Source: Manis javanica (lineage: Eukaryota > Chordata > Mammalia > Pholidota > Manidae). Taken from it: 64,000 bases of DNA. Made by a program: the position numbers and the translations under genes. Below the pieces are notes generated by a model. The model worked only from the letters and a program-made list of their open reading frames with translations, did not search any database and was not told the DNA's origin. Shown here piece by piece: positions 11,205-23,321 of this stretch. The stretch spans positions 62,001 to 126,000 of the forward strand of contig NW_027332182.1 of the NCBI RefSeq assembly GCF_040802235.1. The letters are read 5' to 3'. The first letter of the stretch is position 1, and each line of letters starts with the position of its first letter.

Positions 11205-12950
11205 TTAACTGCAATTGAAAGTGCTTTCGAACATACTGCCTAGAGCATTCTTTATCTCCATGTTCCTCAGGCCAAAATTAAAGGGATTTATAAAGGGTGG
11301 GATCATGGAATAGAACATGGCCATGAGCAGAGTTTGAATGGTTGATTCATTTGAGACAGTGATGCCGGGGTTCTTGTTCACAAAGCTGAAGATTGAGTTT
11401 CACAAACACTCAAGGAAGGAGAGCAAGGTAGAGGATTTTATTTAGAAATAAAGTGAGAGAATAGAGCTCCTGGCTCACACCAGGAGGGGTCAAGAGAGCC
11501 CATGGTGGTGTGTTGTCTAAGGGTTTTATAGGCAGTTGAGGACTTTTTGAGAACATGGAAAAAAACTTTGGGGTGTGGACTTGTAAAGTGGTCCCTTAAT
11601 ATTAAAGATTAACAGCATAATTAATTTTGTGCCTTGATTTCTCTCTAGGACACTGGCGCCTTGGTCTTGGAGCACATCAAAAGGCTGCCCACCCAGCCCC
11701 CAAGGTGGGCTGAGGTATTGTCTATTTGTTAAAGAATCCTGCTTCTTGAACTTTCTGGGTATTAAAATGCAATCTTATCTTTAAGATGAAATTCTTCCTG
11801 CCTTTTACCATGTTGCCTACAGCTGGGTCTGCGGCTAAGTTAGTTGCTCAGTTTGCAAAATCACTTCCTCAGATCTGAAGGAGGAAAGACAGCACATAGG
11901 CCTGGGCCTTTTAGTATGTTAAAGTGAATATTACACATGGCTACAAAAATTAGCATAACTGAACATGTGCCACTCTTCCCCATCTGGGGAATAGTAACGG
12001 ACCTCACTGAAGAATGGTTCCAGAACTTAATGTTTAACATAGAGTTTCAATAGGGACTTCTTTGCCCATTGTCACATTGTTGTGACTGTAAATATTCCAT
12101 CCTGCTTTTCCTGGAGGCTCTCACCCTACTCTGACAACACCCACGGTCCCTGTCTCAACAGGACCCAATACAATTGGGTCAGCAAACAATCCAGAAATTA
12201 CAAACAGAATGAAAGTAGCGATCTGGGGGATACAGGTTGCAAAGGCTTTGTTCCAGGCTTCCACAGAATGCATGTGGAGCACAGTTGAAAAGATGTGAAC
12301 ATATGAGGTGAATAAGATGACAAAGCAGAATAAGATAATGCGGATGCTCAGAGCCAGGTCCACCGACTCAGAAAACTGCACATCATGAGATGAGATGCTG
12401 AGGACTTGAGGGACGTCACAGAAAAATTGGTGAATCACATTGGACTTTATGAAGGGAAGGCTGAACATGGTCTCTGTGTGGACAGCAGAATAGGCCAGCC
12501 CACCTGCCCATGAGACACCTGCTACCTATGTGCACCGATGTGGGGTCATGATGAGTCCATAGTGCAGAGGGAGGAAAATGGCAACATAGCGGTCATAGGA
12601 CACGACCACAAGGAAGAAGAAATCTGTGGAACCAAATAAGAAAGTCTGAGCAGCACATTCTGTTGGAAAAATCAGTTTACTACCCATGAGGGAATTTATG
12701 ATGGATTTGAAAAGAGTAACTGAGACGTAAACAAAGTCTAACAGAGATAAATTGCGTATAAAGAAGTACATAGGGAAATGAAGACATGGATGCATCACAA
12801 TGACCGTGAAGGTCACAAGATTTCCAGCCAGGGCACCCATATCAATCACTAAAATATTAAACCTTGCAATACTTGGAGCTCCCTGGAACTGGAGATATCC
12901 ATGAGGCGGGACTCTGTGAAGACGGTGGAGTTCCCTGCACCTGCCAGCAT
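11205..12950 (-). pseudogene. OR-A: olfactory receptor pseudogene (OR14-like), split by an LTR
   Basis: A class II odorant receptor relic. From the ATG at 12,948-12,950 the frame gives an N-terminal glycosylation site (NST) and start-of-TM1 text. A frame change near 12,860 follows. 12,849-12,526 then carries TM1 to ICL2 (PMYFFIRNLSLLDF, VSYDRYVAIF). An in-frame TAG (12,526-12,528) interrupts ICL2/TM4. TM4 to TM6 continue in the same frame to about 12,121 (HQFFCDVPQ, SYVHIFSTV, KAFATCIPQ). The TM7 end lies past an inserted LTR, at about 11,390-11,205 (SMIPPFINPF, LRNMEIK, stop TAA). Features such as GLFAD after TM6 recall OR14 members near OR14I1, from memory. It is clearly non-functional. Confidence 0.88.
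11394..11935 (-). mobile_element. LTR copy 2, inserted in OR-A
   Basis: This is the same family and orientation as 8886-9610. On the minus strand it starts TGTAATATTCACTTTAAC at 11,935 and has AATAAA (rc of TTTATTTAG at about 11,431-11,439) near its 3' end. It separates TM7 of OR-A from TM6. Some 175 bp to its right (11,936-12,110) are neither clear LTR nor clear OR sequence. I found no convincing target-site duplication, so the edges are approximate. Confidence 0.6.
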
Positions 12951-14880
12951 GCTGCAGGGACCTGTAGTTGATGCATAAAGTGAAAACATGATGTTAAAAA
13001 AATGGAAACAGAGCTAAATGATCCTCATATGCTATAAGATTTTCATATCCACTGGTTTACTGAAGTGACAGATGCTTATGAAGAGATTGCATAAAAGCTC
13101 TCAAATACCATCATTTTTTTGGGTGTTGACTTTTTTCTGTGATACCTGTCTGCATTTAAATTTTAAATATAAATAAATGTGTATGTGTTTTCCTCTGTTA
13201 AGTCAACTGCTGTCAGTTTCTTTATGAGATCCAACCATTAGACCTACAGAGTGGAAGGAAAGTATGTCAACCTCTACAGACACCTCATATAAATGTATAC
13301 ATTGTAGAGTGCTTAGTAATTGATAATGTGAAAGATTCAGGATACAGGAAAACACAAAAATGGTAATGACATTGAATGTTCTTACTATACATTGGAGATT
13401 TTATAGTTTTCTTAAATGAGATACAAAAATAAAATTATATCCCCATAAAAAATGAGCAATAAGATCACAGTCATACCTGAGGACAGAGATAGGAGTTCTC
13501 TAATTTACACATCACTCAGGCTGACACACTGATGTCAAGTCCAATACCATTAAGTTGTTCTTCAATGAACACGATCCAGAAAGTCCTTTCACAGAGCCAT
13601 ATTTTTATTATAAACCATATGGAGAAATAGGCACTGGGCTTCTCTGAATTATTTGGTGACTGTCTCTGGAGGGCAAAGTTGTACTTCTGACAAGCCTCAA
13701 GGGAACTAGTAATCGTTGCTTCCTGAAAGCCTATCAACACCTTGTTTCCTGTAGACATTTTGTTTAGTCCATTGAGATTAATTAGGCCAATAATAGTCTA
13801 TTTATAGAGGTTTCCTTACCATATGGGTTTTGTAAAGCTTGAGAGAGCAGCCATTCATAGAAATTTTTACTAGGCTAGTGGTGACTCCATGACATTTCAA
13901 AGTTTCTGTCTCATAACATTAAGATCAACACCCCTATATGGAATAAAAGCATGAATATTAATGTAAATTATAAGACTAATTACTGTATCTATAACAGGTA
14001 TTAAATATCATGAAGGGAGGGAAGTAAGCAACCATCTAGAAATAAACAGAACACCCTATAATTCTTAGCAAGGCCTGCCCTTGTGAAACACTAGTTAACC
14101 AGACCCTAAACAAGTGGGGTATCATCAGAACTTAACAGACCTGGGGGAGCGAAATACCCTACTCCAGCACACTCTGGCCATTTTGTTCCACTTATGAATG
14201 GAGAAAAAAACTGAGAAGTGATTTTTCAATACTCTCCAGAGACATAGATTCACAAATGATTGAGTCCTACTTATAGGATTATAGGAACTGATACTACATG
14301 GCCCAAGTCCCCCGCTGTTTGGTCAGAGTACACCCACTGATGTGTCCCGTGTCCCAGGCAAACCAATATAGTCCTGTTAGGAAGGACAATCCAAGGACTT
14401 TAAAAGCTACCTCTCAGTGATCAATAGAAAAGGACTATAATTTACTTCGGACAAGGTGATTCCTTCATTTTGACCAAAGTAAATTGTTTATTACACATGC
14501 TATGCCTTATTCCCTTGTCAAGACATTCTTACTGCAAAATAATCATATGTCTGAGCATCTGAATTTAATTCAGCATTTATTTAACAGAGTAATAGTTTCA
14601 GAATGAAAATTTATAGTATATGGAGAAACTAGTGTAAGGTAGGGATGTATTTTCAGACAGCTAATATATCATAAAAAAGCAACTCATATATTTTAATAGC
14701 TTTTTCTATTTTGGTATCTCTTTTCCTTCATTGAGGTACCACTATTTGTAACTTATAAATTTTTATGCAAATATTTTTCAAATAAAATAGCTGATGATTA
14801 TCTACAAATAGAGTTCTTGCTCAGTCATTACATTTTCATCCTAGAGATCAAGTGCAATTGAGGTAAGATACAGCATTACC
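12951..14880. other. Unassigned sequence upstream of OR-A
   Basis: No protein-like frame is recognised. The frame at 13,516-13,758 (minus, 80 codons) has no family I know. 13,930-14,450 is less AT-rich than its surroundings and looks like part of an old interspersed element, but I could not name it. If OR-A had 5'UTR exons they would lie here; none can be seen. Confidence 0.4.
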
Positions 14881-17800
14881 TCTTTTTCTCAGCTTTTAAT
14901 TTATTACAAACAAAATACTGCATTTCCTCATTATACAACCTTTTTATTCACTTTCCTTAAACTACAATTTCTAATTCTATCCATTTATCCTTTTTTCTCT
15001 AACATTTTTACCTTTGTAACAGATTTCAGATTTCAATTTCAGCAAACTTTCTGTGTAGTTTGCTGGCAGTAATGGTAGTTTAGCTAGTTCTTCCCCCTCA
15101 GCCCATTCTCATTTAACTAGGATAGGCTTCCATAGGGAGAGAATTCATGGTATCTCATTCAACAGGGAATGTAACTGCATTTACTTTCAATTTCAATATT
15201 GCCAGAGGGGTGGGGGTTTAATCACCCCACCATGCACTTAGGAAATCTAACATGAAGTTTTAAAATTATAGTTGAATTTTAATTATTAAGGACATTCTTT
15301 CTTCTGGCACCCACATGTGTAGCCCTAATTTTGGTACCATTGCATCAGATGGAAACAGAAAATTTTAGGTGAGGTAGGGAAGAAGGAAATTTGAGGATGT
15401 ATAGGAAGAATTAAACAATCATGCCAGCTTTCTTTTCACACTGTTCCACAAATGTCTCAGTAAAATGGAGGATTCTATCCAGTGGAGATCCTTGCTTGCT
15501 TCTCCTGTTGAATGTGAGCACAAACCTGCAAATGAGTGTGGACTTCTCTGCATGCCTCTGTTTCCCTAGACTCATAAAACCAGTGTTTCAACTGAGCATT
15601 TCAATTGTCTATCAAACAATTACTCTGAAGATGATACACAATGTGATGTGTTCATTTGATACGACCTATTTACACCATTGCTGCTACAACATCTTCTGTT
15701 CCAATCTGGGCATTTGCGTCTAGCACTGAGTATGCAAAGCCACATTCAAAACAAGTTTCTATGCCTGGCAGGTCCCATCTGTCATCTCCCAGCCTTCCAG
15801 AATATGTTCTGAGTGACATCTTTGAGCAGTATCTTCTTTGCCAGGAATCTTCCCCATGACATCTATATTCTTCCTCCCTGGGATACAGAACAGAATTGTT
15901 GACATTATATATCTAAGAAATGATGAGAAAAATATGGTGACCATCTGCCAACCCACACTGATACGGGTCCCCCTGTATAGACATTCTATGACCCTGGTGG
16001 TCACCTGAAGTGAGAGTATCAGCATCCCGTCTGATATTCCTAAACAGCATCCATTTTGGAATTGATCCTCCTCCTGCACATGTACATGTTCTACATTAAA
16101 AAAAACCCTTAAATTCCCATTTGAAGAGAGACATTGAAGAAAAATTTCCATACAGACAATTTCAATATGGGCATTCTATAGTAGTCTAGTTTTCCACTGT
16201 TCTTCTGAATCATAATACTACCAGACCCTAAGTCCATGTACACCTTCTAAACCAGGTACTATCACATCAATAGCCATCATAAACTAATTATCATTCTTAT
16301 CAATGCAGAAATATTTGAAGGGTACTGTCCATTGATAACAGGACTCAGTAGCTCATCAGATGCTCCATATTTGTCCCTAGAGGAAAAGATATCATCTATT
16401 TGTGAATATGATGAGTACTTTTATTCTCCCATTGACAGGTTCTTGCAGAACAATTTCCATTTTACCATGGAACTCACCAGGAAAATGCCCTGATGAATAT
16501 TTCTCTACCATCACCCTAGACTTTATGACTATGTTAGTTTTCAGCATTTGTTTTTATGATCTTCAGTCATAGAGAGACATTCTAATTAAAGTCCGTGGGC
16601 CACCTAGTTGTCATCCTTCAAATGAACATTTTCTAGTTCATATTCTAATGGTTGCTGGTTTGTGCCCACATGCATTTGTCATAAGGTTCAATCTTCAGAG
16701 TATGTTTTGCAGATGTGGGCATACCACAAGGACCCATCCTCAAATTTTGCTTTTGAGGTATAGTTCACCTTTGTTCTGCTTCACACTCACATGTAGCCTT
16801 CTTCTGCATAGTTTTGTTGATAGTATCTGACAGTATTCAAAAATGTACAACTTGTACCATCCAAAATCCAAATAAACTGTCTAGACACTATTCTTCTTAC
16901 TTTCCATTAACTAAAATGGTGGTCTCTTCTTTCAACAGCTTCCCTACTCATTCATATAACAGTCTGGGTGGGTTCTAGCAGTTGTACTGGGTCCCAGTAA
17001 GCATGTTTGGTCAATAATAGCTGAAAATACTCATTTCCATAATACACTCAGATAAGGGAAACACAACCACTTTATATAAAGTCTTTCAAATATTCCGATT
17101 TCATCCACTTCCACCTTAATCCTATCAGTCATTGTATTACAACATTCTCACCACCTAAATGCAGTCACCATGAGGATTTCACTAGAAGGTCTTGGATTCA
17201 GAGCAAACTGTGATCACATATCATGCATCTTCAGAAAAGATTTTTCTCCAACGCTTAGCCAATTTGCCCATGTATGTAAGACCTTGGGTGCCAAGCCAGT
17301 GCCTCATCAAAGGAGAGTGACCCTTTCATAAATCATTATCTTAAATTTTTGAAGAATCATTGCCCAAGTGATTTGATGTCAGGTTTCTTATTAATACCTT
17401 TATCTTCTATCTTTTTAAATTCTTTCATTTTGGAGTAAATATATCAGATTTGTTTGTGACTTTCCAATGTTAGAAGACAAGCAGAGCCTCCTACCATTCC
17501 ATCCAACCTGTAATTACAATTAAGCTTTAATTTAAATCCTTTGTTTTGAATCAGTTAATTTTCACTTTATTCATTCCATTCTAAATAACTAAATATTTAT
17601 AGCCTGCCAGGATGAGTCCCTTTGGTAGTGACTTGTGACTACAAGCTATAATTCATCCAAGATTGGCCCCAAACATCCTAATGTGTATATTCTTCTTTAT
17701 TTTCATTTTAGCTACTAGAGACAACAGTAACCATGGCATTGCATAATATACAGCTTCTTGATATTTTTATTTCCTTGTGTGATAGAGTTGCATCTATAAC

Positions 17801-19387
17801 TTCTAAATTTTATTTGTAACTTTTACGTCTATAAATGATCACATGTCAGATGGAATGGGAGACACAGTGGTCATGAAGGCATTAAATTTCATCAACAGTG
17901 GCGCTTACAGCCTTCCTTTGCCTACACCATTCTTTGGCCATGTTTCAGTGAGTCAGAGCAGTTCTGGGAAATCCTACTTCTGACACCAGCTCCCCAAGAT
18001 CACCTTCATGTTCATCTAGTCAATGGAAGGATGCACATAATTCCAAAAAGCCATAATGCTCATTAAAATTTATCAAAATGTGAAGATACAGATTAAAATG
18101 AGCACATTAAAAAGAAGAGACACATAGGCAAGAGCCCAGGAGTGTTCCAGGTGCAAATTTACATAACTTATGATCCCAGCAACAATATCTTACATAAAAT
18201 ATTTTATAAGAAATATATAGTATATAAAGTTTATATTATGAAATAACAGTAGTGCACATGAAATATTTTCAACAAGGGAAGATCACCAAAGCTTTGGTTT
18301 CCAAAGATTTATTTCAGGTGAGACATGTAGGTATGGATAACTACCTGTGTGATTTACCTTAGCCTGTAGTTCTTTTATATGTGGATATACTACTGTGTGT
18401 GGTTCAATGTTCCTGCCATAAATCAAATTATTTGAATAGATGACCAGGCATGTCTTAAGGATTCTATGTAAAAAATATGTTTTAAAGACAGGATGCTGGA
18501 AGGTCTTAGCAGTTACCTTCCAGGTTCTGAAGACGAAAGGCACAAGCTATCTTCAGAGAAGGTTAATATTTACTGAATATAATGTTAATCACATTCAAAA
18601 AATTATTCAATATTAGAAGGAATTGCTCTTCTATACATATATGTTTATTTAAGTATATATTTCATGTCGATATATTAAATAATTACAGCAAATTTTTTGC
18701 CTAAAAACATGCCATTATATACAATTTTTGTAGTCCTTATTTTGAAAATAAATTGTGAAATTATCCCTATTTTAAAATTACATGATCTTTGAAATAGGAT
18801 CCAGAAGGGATTCACAGTACATGATCAACATAAAAATAATAAAGGAATTTATACTCACTACCAATGAAAATTACAAAATGAAATTAAAAATACATTCAAT
18901 TTAGAACAGAAAAATTATAAATTTTTTATTGAAAATTTTAACCATACAAGTATAAATCTTATCCTCAGATAAATATAAGAAAATGTTGACAGAAATTTAA
19001 AAACTGGGAAAAAGGGAAAAATCACAAATTCTTGAATTCAGAAATTATAATGCTTTTAAGATGGCAACATTCCCCAAATTGATTTACATATTCAGTTAAA
19101 TTCCACTTGGATTTCTTGTAAAAATTGATAAACCAATAACATTATTAATTCATGGATATGCATATGTTCCATTTGTTTCAATGTAAAAATTCAAAAGACC
19201 CAGAATAGTCAGGGAAAAATTAGGAGAAAATTCAAGATTAGAGAATACACTTCCTTATTTAAAACTTCCTGGAAAGGTACAGCAGTCAACTATATGTCAC
19301 AGACATATAGACAAATGCACTAGAATTGAGAGTTCCAAATAGATCCTACATTTTTAATCAGTTTAAGAATTTAAAAGGAAATGAACT
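14881..19387. other. Unassigned sequence, possibly an old ERV or other repeat interior
   Basis: 15,400-17,350 has a base composition and scattered short frames that suggest decayed coding sequence. The minus-strand frame 15,759-16,151 (130 codons) is the longest. No domain or motif is recognisable on either strand. 17,350-19,387 is AT-rich with nothing recognised. A RepeatMasker run would settle whether the first part is a MaLR or other ERV interior. Confidence 0.35.
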
Positions 19388-20870
19388 TTTTTTTCCTGAA
19401 TTCTTTTTGGTTTTTAAATTGAGGTATCATTAATATATAGTCTGATGAAGGTTTCACATGAGCAACATTGTGATTTCAACAATCACACATATTATCAAGT
19501 CCTCCCCACCCCATTGCAATAAATGTCCATCAGCAGAGCAAGATGCTGTAGAGTCACTACTTATCTTCTCGGTCCTATACTGCTTTCTCCATGACTTATC
19601 CATATTGTGTGCTAACTATAATACCCCTTGATCCCCTTCTCCATCCTGCCCCACCCACCCTCCCCAACCCTTTCCCTTTGGTAACCGCTAGTCATTTCTT
19701 GGAGTCTGTGAGTCTGCTGCTGTTTTGTTCCTTCAGGTTTGCTTCGTTGTTATACTCCAGAAATGAGGGAAATCATTTGGTACTTGTCTTTATCCCTCTG
19801 GCTTATTTCACTGAGCACAATACCCTCTAGCTCCATCCATGTTGTTGCAAATGGTGGGATTTGTTTCTTTCTTATGGCTGAATAGTATTCCATTCTGTAT
19901 ATGTACCACATCTTCTTTATCCATTCATCTACTGATGGACACTTAGGTTGCTTCCATATCTTGCTATTGTAAATAGTGCTGCAGTAAACATAGGGGTGCA
20001 TATGTCTTTTTGAATCTGAGAAGTTGTTTTCTTTGGGTAAATTCCTAAGAGTGGAATTCCCAGGTCAAATGGTGTTTCTATTTTTTGTTTTTTGAGGAAC
20101 CTCCATATTGCTTTCCACAATGGTTGAACTAGTTTATATTCCCATCAGCAGTGTAGGAGGGTTCCCCTTTCTCTGCATCCTCATCAGCATTTGTTGTTTC
20201 TTGTCTTTTGGATGTTGGTCATCCTTACTGATGTGAGGTGATAATTCTTTCTGGTTTTAATTTACATTTCCTTAATAATTAGTGATGTGGAACATCTATT
20301 CAGATGACTTTTGACCATCTGATTTTCTACTTTGAAGAAGTGTCTGTTCAGATTCTCCACCCATTTTGTATTTGGGTTATTTGTTTTCTGGGTGTTAAGA
20401 TGTGTGAGGGAACTCATTGTATATTTTGGGTGTTAAACTCTTATTGGATAAGTTATTATGAATATATTCTCCAATACTATAGGATGCCTTTTTTTTTCTG
20501 CTCATGGTGTACTTTCCTGTGCAGAAACATTTTAGTTTGATATAGTCCCACTTGTTCATTGTTGCTTTTGTTTCCGTTGCCCAAGGAGACGTCTGCAGGA
20601 AAAAGTGGTTCATGTTTGCATTCTAGGGAATTTGGGTCCTGTCGGAGGGCAGCTTCACTACTTTATCCTTTTCTGTGACGTCTTCTATTTCCCACAGTTG
20701 TGGAAAGTCTGTTCTGCCATCTTTGGGTTGCTTTTTCATGATTAGTTGTATTTGCTGTATTTTTGTGTTATATGTGGTTTTGGGAAGTTTCTGCTTCTTT
20801 TCTCACACTGCCATCATTTTCCCCTCCAATATACTTACTTGCTTCTCCAATATACTGAAAGAATTTTTGT
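19388..20870 (-). mobile_element. L1, antisense, 3' part plus possible 5' end
   Basis: The left end is the L1 3'UTR read in antisense, beginning after a T run at about 19,388. ORF2 C-terminal sequence follows: minus frames 19,750-20,120 give PKCPSVDEWIKKMWYIY and MEYYSAIRKKQ. ORF2 sequence continues to about 20,600. The next 230 bp (to about 20,835) resemble an L1 5'UTR end, with CACTGCCATC in antisense. Everything between would then have been lost. The ORF2 remnant contains stops and frameshifts. Confidence 0.75.
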
Positions 20871-21689
20871 TTTAAAAGAGGGAAATCTTAATACATTGAA
20901 CCTGCCAAAGAAAATCACATTTTTTGGTTTTTATTGATAAGACTAACAATTTTTTAAAATAATCCAGATTACTTCTTGTTCAAACCTTCCAAACTCTCAT
21001 ATCTCAGAATAATATGGCAAAGGTAGTGTATATATCTTAGCCAAATTGCTATGTCTTTAAAATATTCCAGACTCTGTACATGATTCAATTCTTATTTGAA
21101 CTCCGTTTTCTCTTTAATTCACATATCTATCTTAAAATGCATTAATAATTAAACTTACATGAACACAATAAAGATATTCAGAAGAATTAAATATGTAAAA
21201 ATATCTTTGATCTAATGTATGATGAAACTAGAATGGTTTCAGTAAAAAAAGAAAATAAAAAATACAATATAATTTATCCATTATTTATAAAAAGCACACC
21301 AAAAATATTACAGATATCACAATACTGTTAAAATCAAGATATATCAATTTTGTATAGCATTTAAGGGTAATTATAAAATTTATTCTGCAAAAAATTTCAA
21401 GTTTTCAAAAATATGTACATGATACTTCGAGAAAATTCTACTTTCAGAAGTAAGACTAAAACATATCATAATTGAAAGCTCCTATCAGAAGCACTAATAA
21501 ATTAAATGAAATCACACCATCACTGCAGTTAATTTCTTTGGAACTGAAGAATTTCATTCTAAATGTGCATTAAGTTATATTGGTCTTATAAAAATTCAGT
21601 TATTGAAATATATAATTCTGAAAATAATTACATTAATCATATACCACATTCCTTATATTTGATGTTGTCTAGGATAATGACAATAAGAA
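20871..21689. other. AT-rich spacer 5' of the duplicated segment array
   Basis: No gene, OR or clear repeat was recognised. Similarity to the duplicated segments starts at about 21,690. Confidence 0.45.
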
Positions 21690-22086
21690 GTCAAACTGGG
21701 CATGACCATCCAGGTGGGGAATCTTGGAGGGTAAGGCCTAAAAATCTAGGAAATGTAAGAAACATATTTTCTAAACTCTAGGTTCATTCTTGTGCAGGGC
21801 CAGGTTTATTTGAAAAAAAAAGTTCATATTATATTATCACTCATACTCTCTTAAAGTAATTTTATAATGAGGAAGTGTAGATTTTAAAAAAACGTATATT
21901 GCTAAAGAAATTTTGCTAGCCACTGCCCAAAATATACCACAGTAATAGTGCTCCACTGATACCTTCTGCACTGACAGCTCTACTGCAGTTCCCAAATGAC
22001 CAAGATAGTACATTAATGATATGATACATGAAAGGGATATGTGTTAGGACTAAGGACAAATTTCTATCGAAACTACCCAAATATAT

Positions 22087-23019
22087 TTAATTTAATTTAA
22101 TTACCAAAACTACAAGGAGTTTTCCCAGAGCTACTTTTATGTCCTTGTTTCTAAGGCTGTATATGACGGGGTTTACTGATGGAGGAACCACTGTATAAAA
22201 TACAGACAAAACCAGGTCTACAATGGATTTCAATTCAAAGGCTGGCTTCAAGTAGGCCACGGCACCTGTTGAAAGAAACACAGTCACAACAACCAGATGA
22301 GGGAAGGAGGTGGAGAAGGCTTTGGACCTGCCCTCCAGGGAGGAAATCCTTGATACAACAGAGAAGATGTGCACATAGGAATATAAAATAGAGATGAAAC
22401 AAGCTAGTGAGATACTTGTACTAAATGCAGTCACTGATGCTTCATTTGTGTTCGTTTTGGAGTCTGAGATCAAAATAATCTGAGGGATATCACAGAAGAA
22501 GTGATGGATCTTATTGGAACTAAAAGTTATGGAAAATGTTGCTGCCATGTGCATGGCTCCAGAGAGACTTCCACTGACATATGAAGCCACCACCATCCAC
22601 TCACAGGCCCCCTTGTTCATGACGGTCTCATAGTGCAGTGGACGGCAGACAGCCATGTAGCGGTCAAAGGACATTACCGTGAGGATGAACAATTCAGCAG
22701 TAGCAGAGCTCACAAAGAACAACACCTGGAAAACACATCCATGGAAGGATATTTTGTTCCTGTTCATCAGGGAGTTGAAAGCAAATTTAGGAACAGTGTC
22801 AGAAATGTAGCAGAGATCTATGAGTGACAGGTTCTTCAGGAAGAAGTACATGGGTGTGTGAAGCTGAGGATCCCAAGTAATGAGCGTGATGATGAGTCCA
22901 TTTCCTAACAGGGCTGCCAGGTAAGCCAGGAGGAACAGGACACCGTGGAGGGTTTGCATCTTAATGTCATCAGAAAATCCCAGGAGAAAGAACTCAGTGA
23001 CCCCTGTATAGTTGATCAT
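22087..23019 (-). CDS. OR-B: intact olfactory receptor (OR14-like), 310 aa
   Basis: A seven-helix odorant GPCR, expected in cilia of olfactory neurons coupling to G-olf. The start is the ATG at 23,017-23,019: the frame stays open upstream but begins with TTG (23,067), and a splice-acceptor-like site lies between. Residues: N-glycosylation site NYT at 3-5; TM1 GN at 39-40; PMYFF at 56-60; ECL1-side Cys95; MSFDRYMAVC at 116-125; HHFFC with Cys176; SY at 214-215; KAFSTSFPH at 233-241; NPVIY at 283-287. Length and motif order are normal for a class II OR, and there is no stop or frameshift. Unusually, the second ECL2 Cys pair is absent (Phe166 and Asp186 instead). Best family guess is OR14; the exact orthologue is not assigned. 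It is the only intact OR in the window. Confidence 0.95.
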   Translation of the reverse strand: MINYTGVTEFFLLGFSDDIKMQTLHGVLFLLAYLAALLGNGLIITLITWDPQLHTPMYFFLKNLSLIDLCYISDTVPKFAFNSLMNRNKISFHGCVFQVLFFVSSATAELFILTVMSFDRYMAVCRPLHYETVMNKGACEWMVVASYVSGSLSGAMHMAATFSITFSSNKIHHFFCDIPQIILISDSKTNTNEASVTAFSTSISLACFISILYSYVHIFSVVSRISSLEGRSKAFSTSFPHLVVVTVFLSTGAVAYLKPAFELKSIVDLVLSVFYTVVPPSVNPVIYSLRNKDIKVALGKLLVVLVIKLN

Positions 23020-23055
23020 TTCATCCAATATTGTGGTTCCCAGGAGTGAACTGTG

Positions 23056-23082
23056 TACTGTAAACAAATATATACACTAAAG
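23056..23082 (-). promoter_or_regulatory. Candidate 3' splice site in the 5'UTR of OR-B
   Basis: On the minus strand, TTTGTTTACAG ends at 23,058, placing an acceptor AG 38 nt before the ATG. Equivalent sites ending in TTACAG precede OR-C (AG at 25,963-25,964), OR-D (about 34,826) and OR-E (about 55,018). OR genes usually splice one or more 5'UTR exons onto a single coding exon, so this is the likely left border of the coding exon. Confidence 0.55.
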
Positions 23083-23147
23083 AAAATGTCACCTGGTCAC
23101 ATTGATGGACATGTAAAGTATCTGTAGTCACCATTTCACAATGTGCA

Positions 23148-23185
23148 GTGTGTGTGTGCGTGCGTGCGTGTGTGTGTGTGTGTGT
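23148..23185. repeat. (GT)n microsatellite with GTGC interruptions
   Basis: An alternating GT run of about 38 bp is interrupted by three GCGT steps. It lies about 130 bp upstream of the OR-B ATG. Confidence 0.9.
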
Positions 23186-23321
23186 TTATAGCTTCTCGTT
23201 GTTACTAGTTGCAGACATTTGTCAAGTTACTAAAACCCTGTGTAGCTGTTTTGTCATTTTCTAGCAGGACGGTTCTAAATTAATAATATCTACATTTAGA
23301 AGCTTTTGAAAACTTTATAAA

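Noticed and set aside
8886..11935. One provirus bounded by the two related LTRs
   Set aside because: The sequence between them has no retroviral genes and includes the TM7 end of OR-A, so the LTRs are separate insertions.
15759..16151. A 130-codon minus-strand protein
   Set aside because: No domain, no start context and no conserved neighbour; probably chance or a repeat interior.
22087..23067. A 326-residue version of OR-B starting at 23,067
   Set aside because: The first codon there is TTG, and a splice-acceptor-like AG lies between it and the ATG at 23,019. The shorter 310-aa form matches normal OR length.
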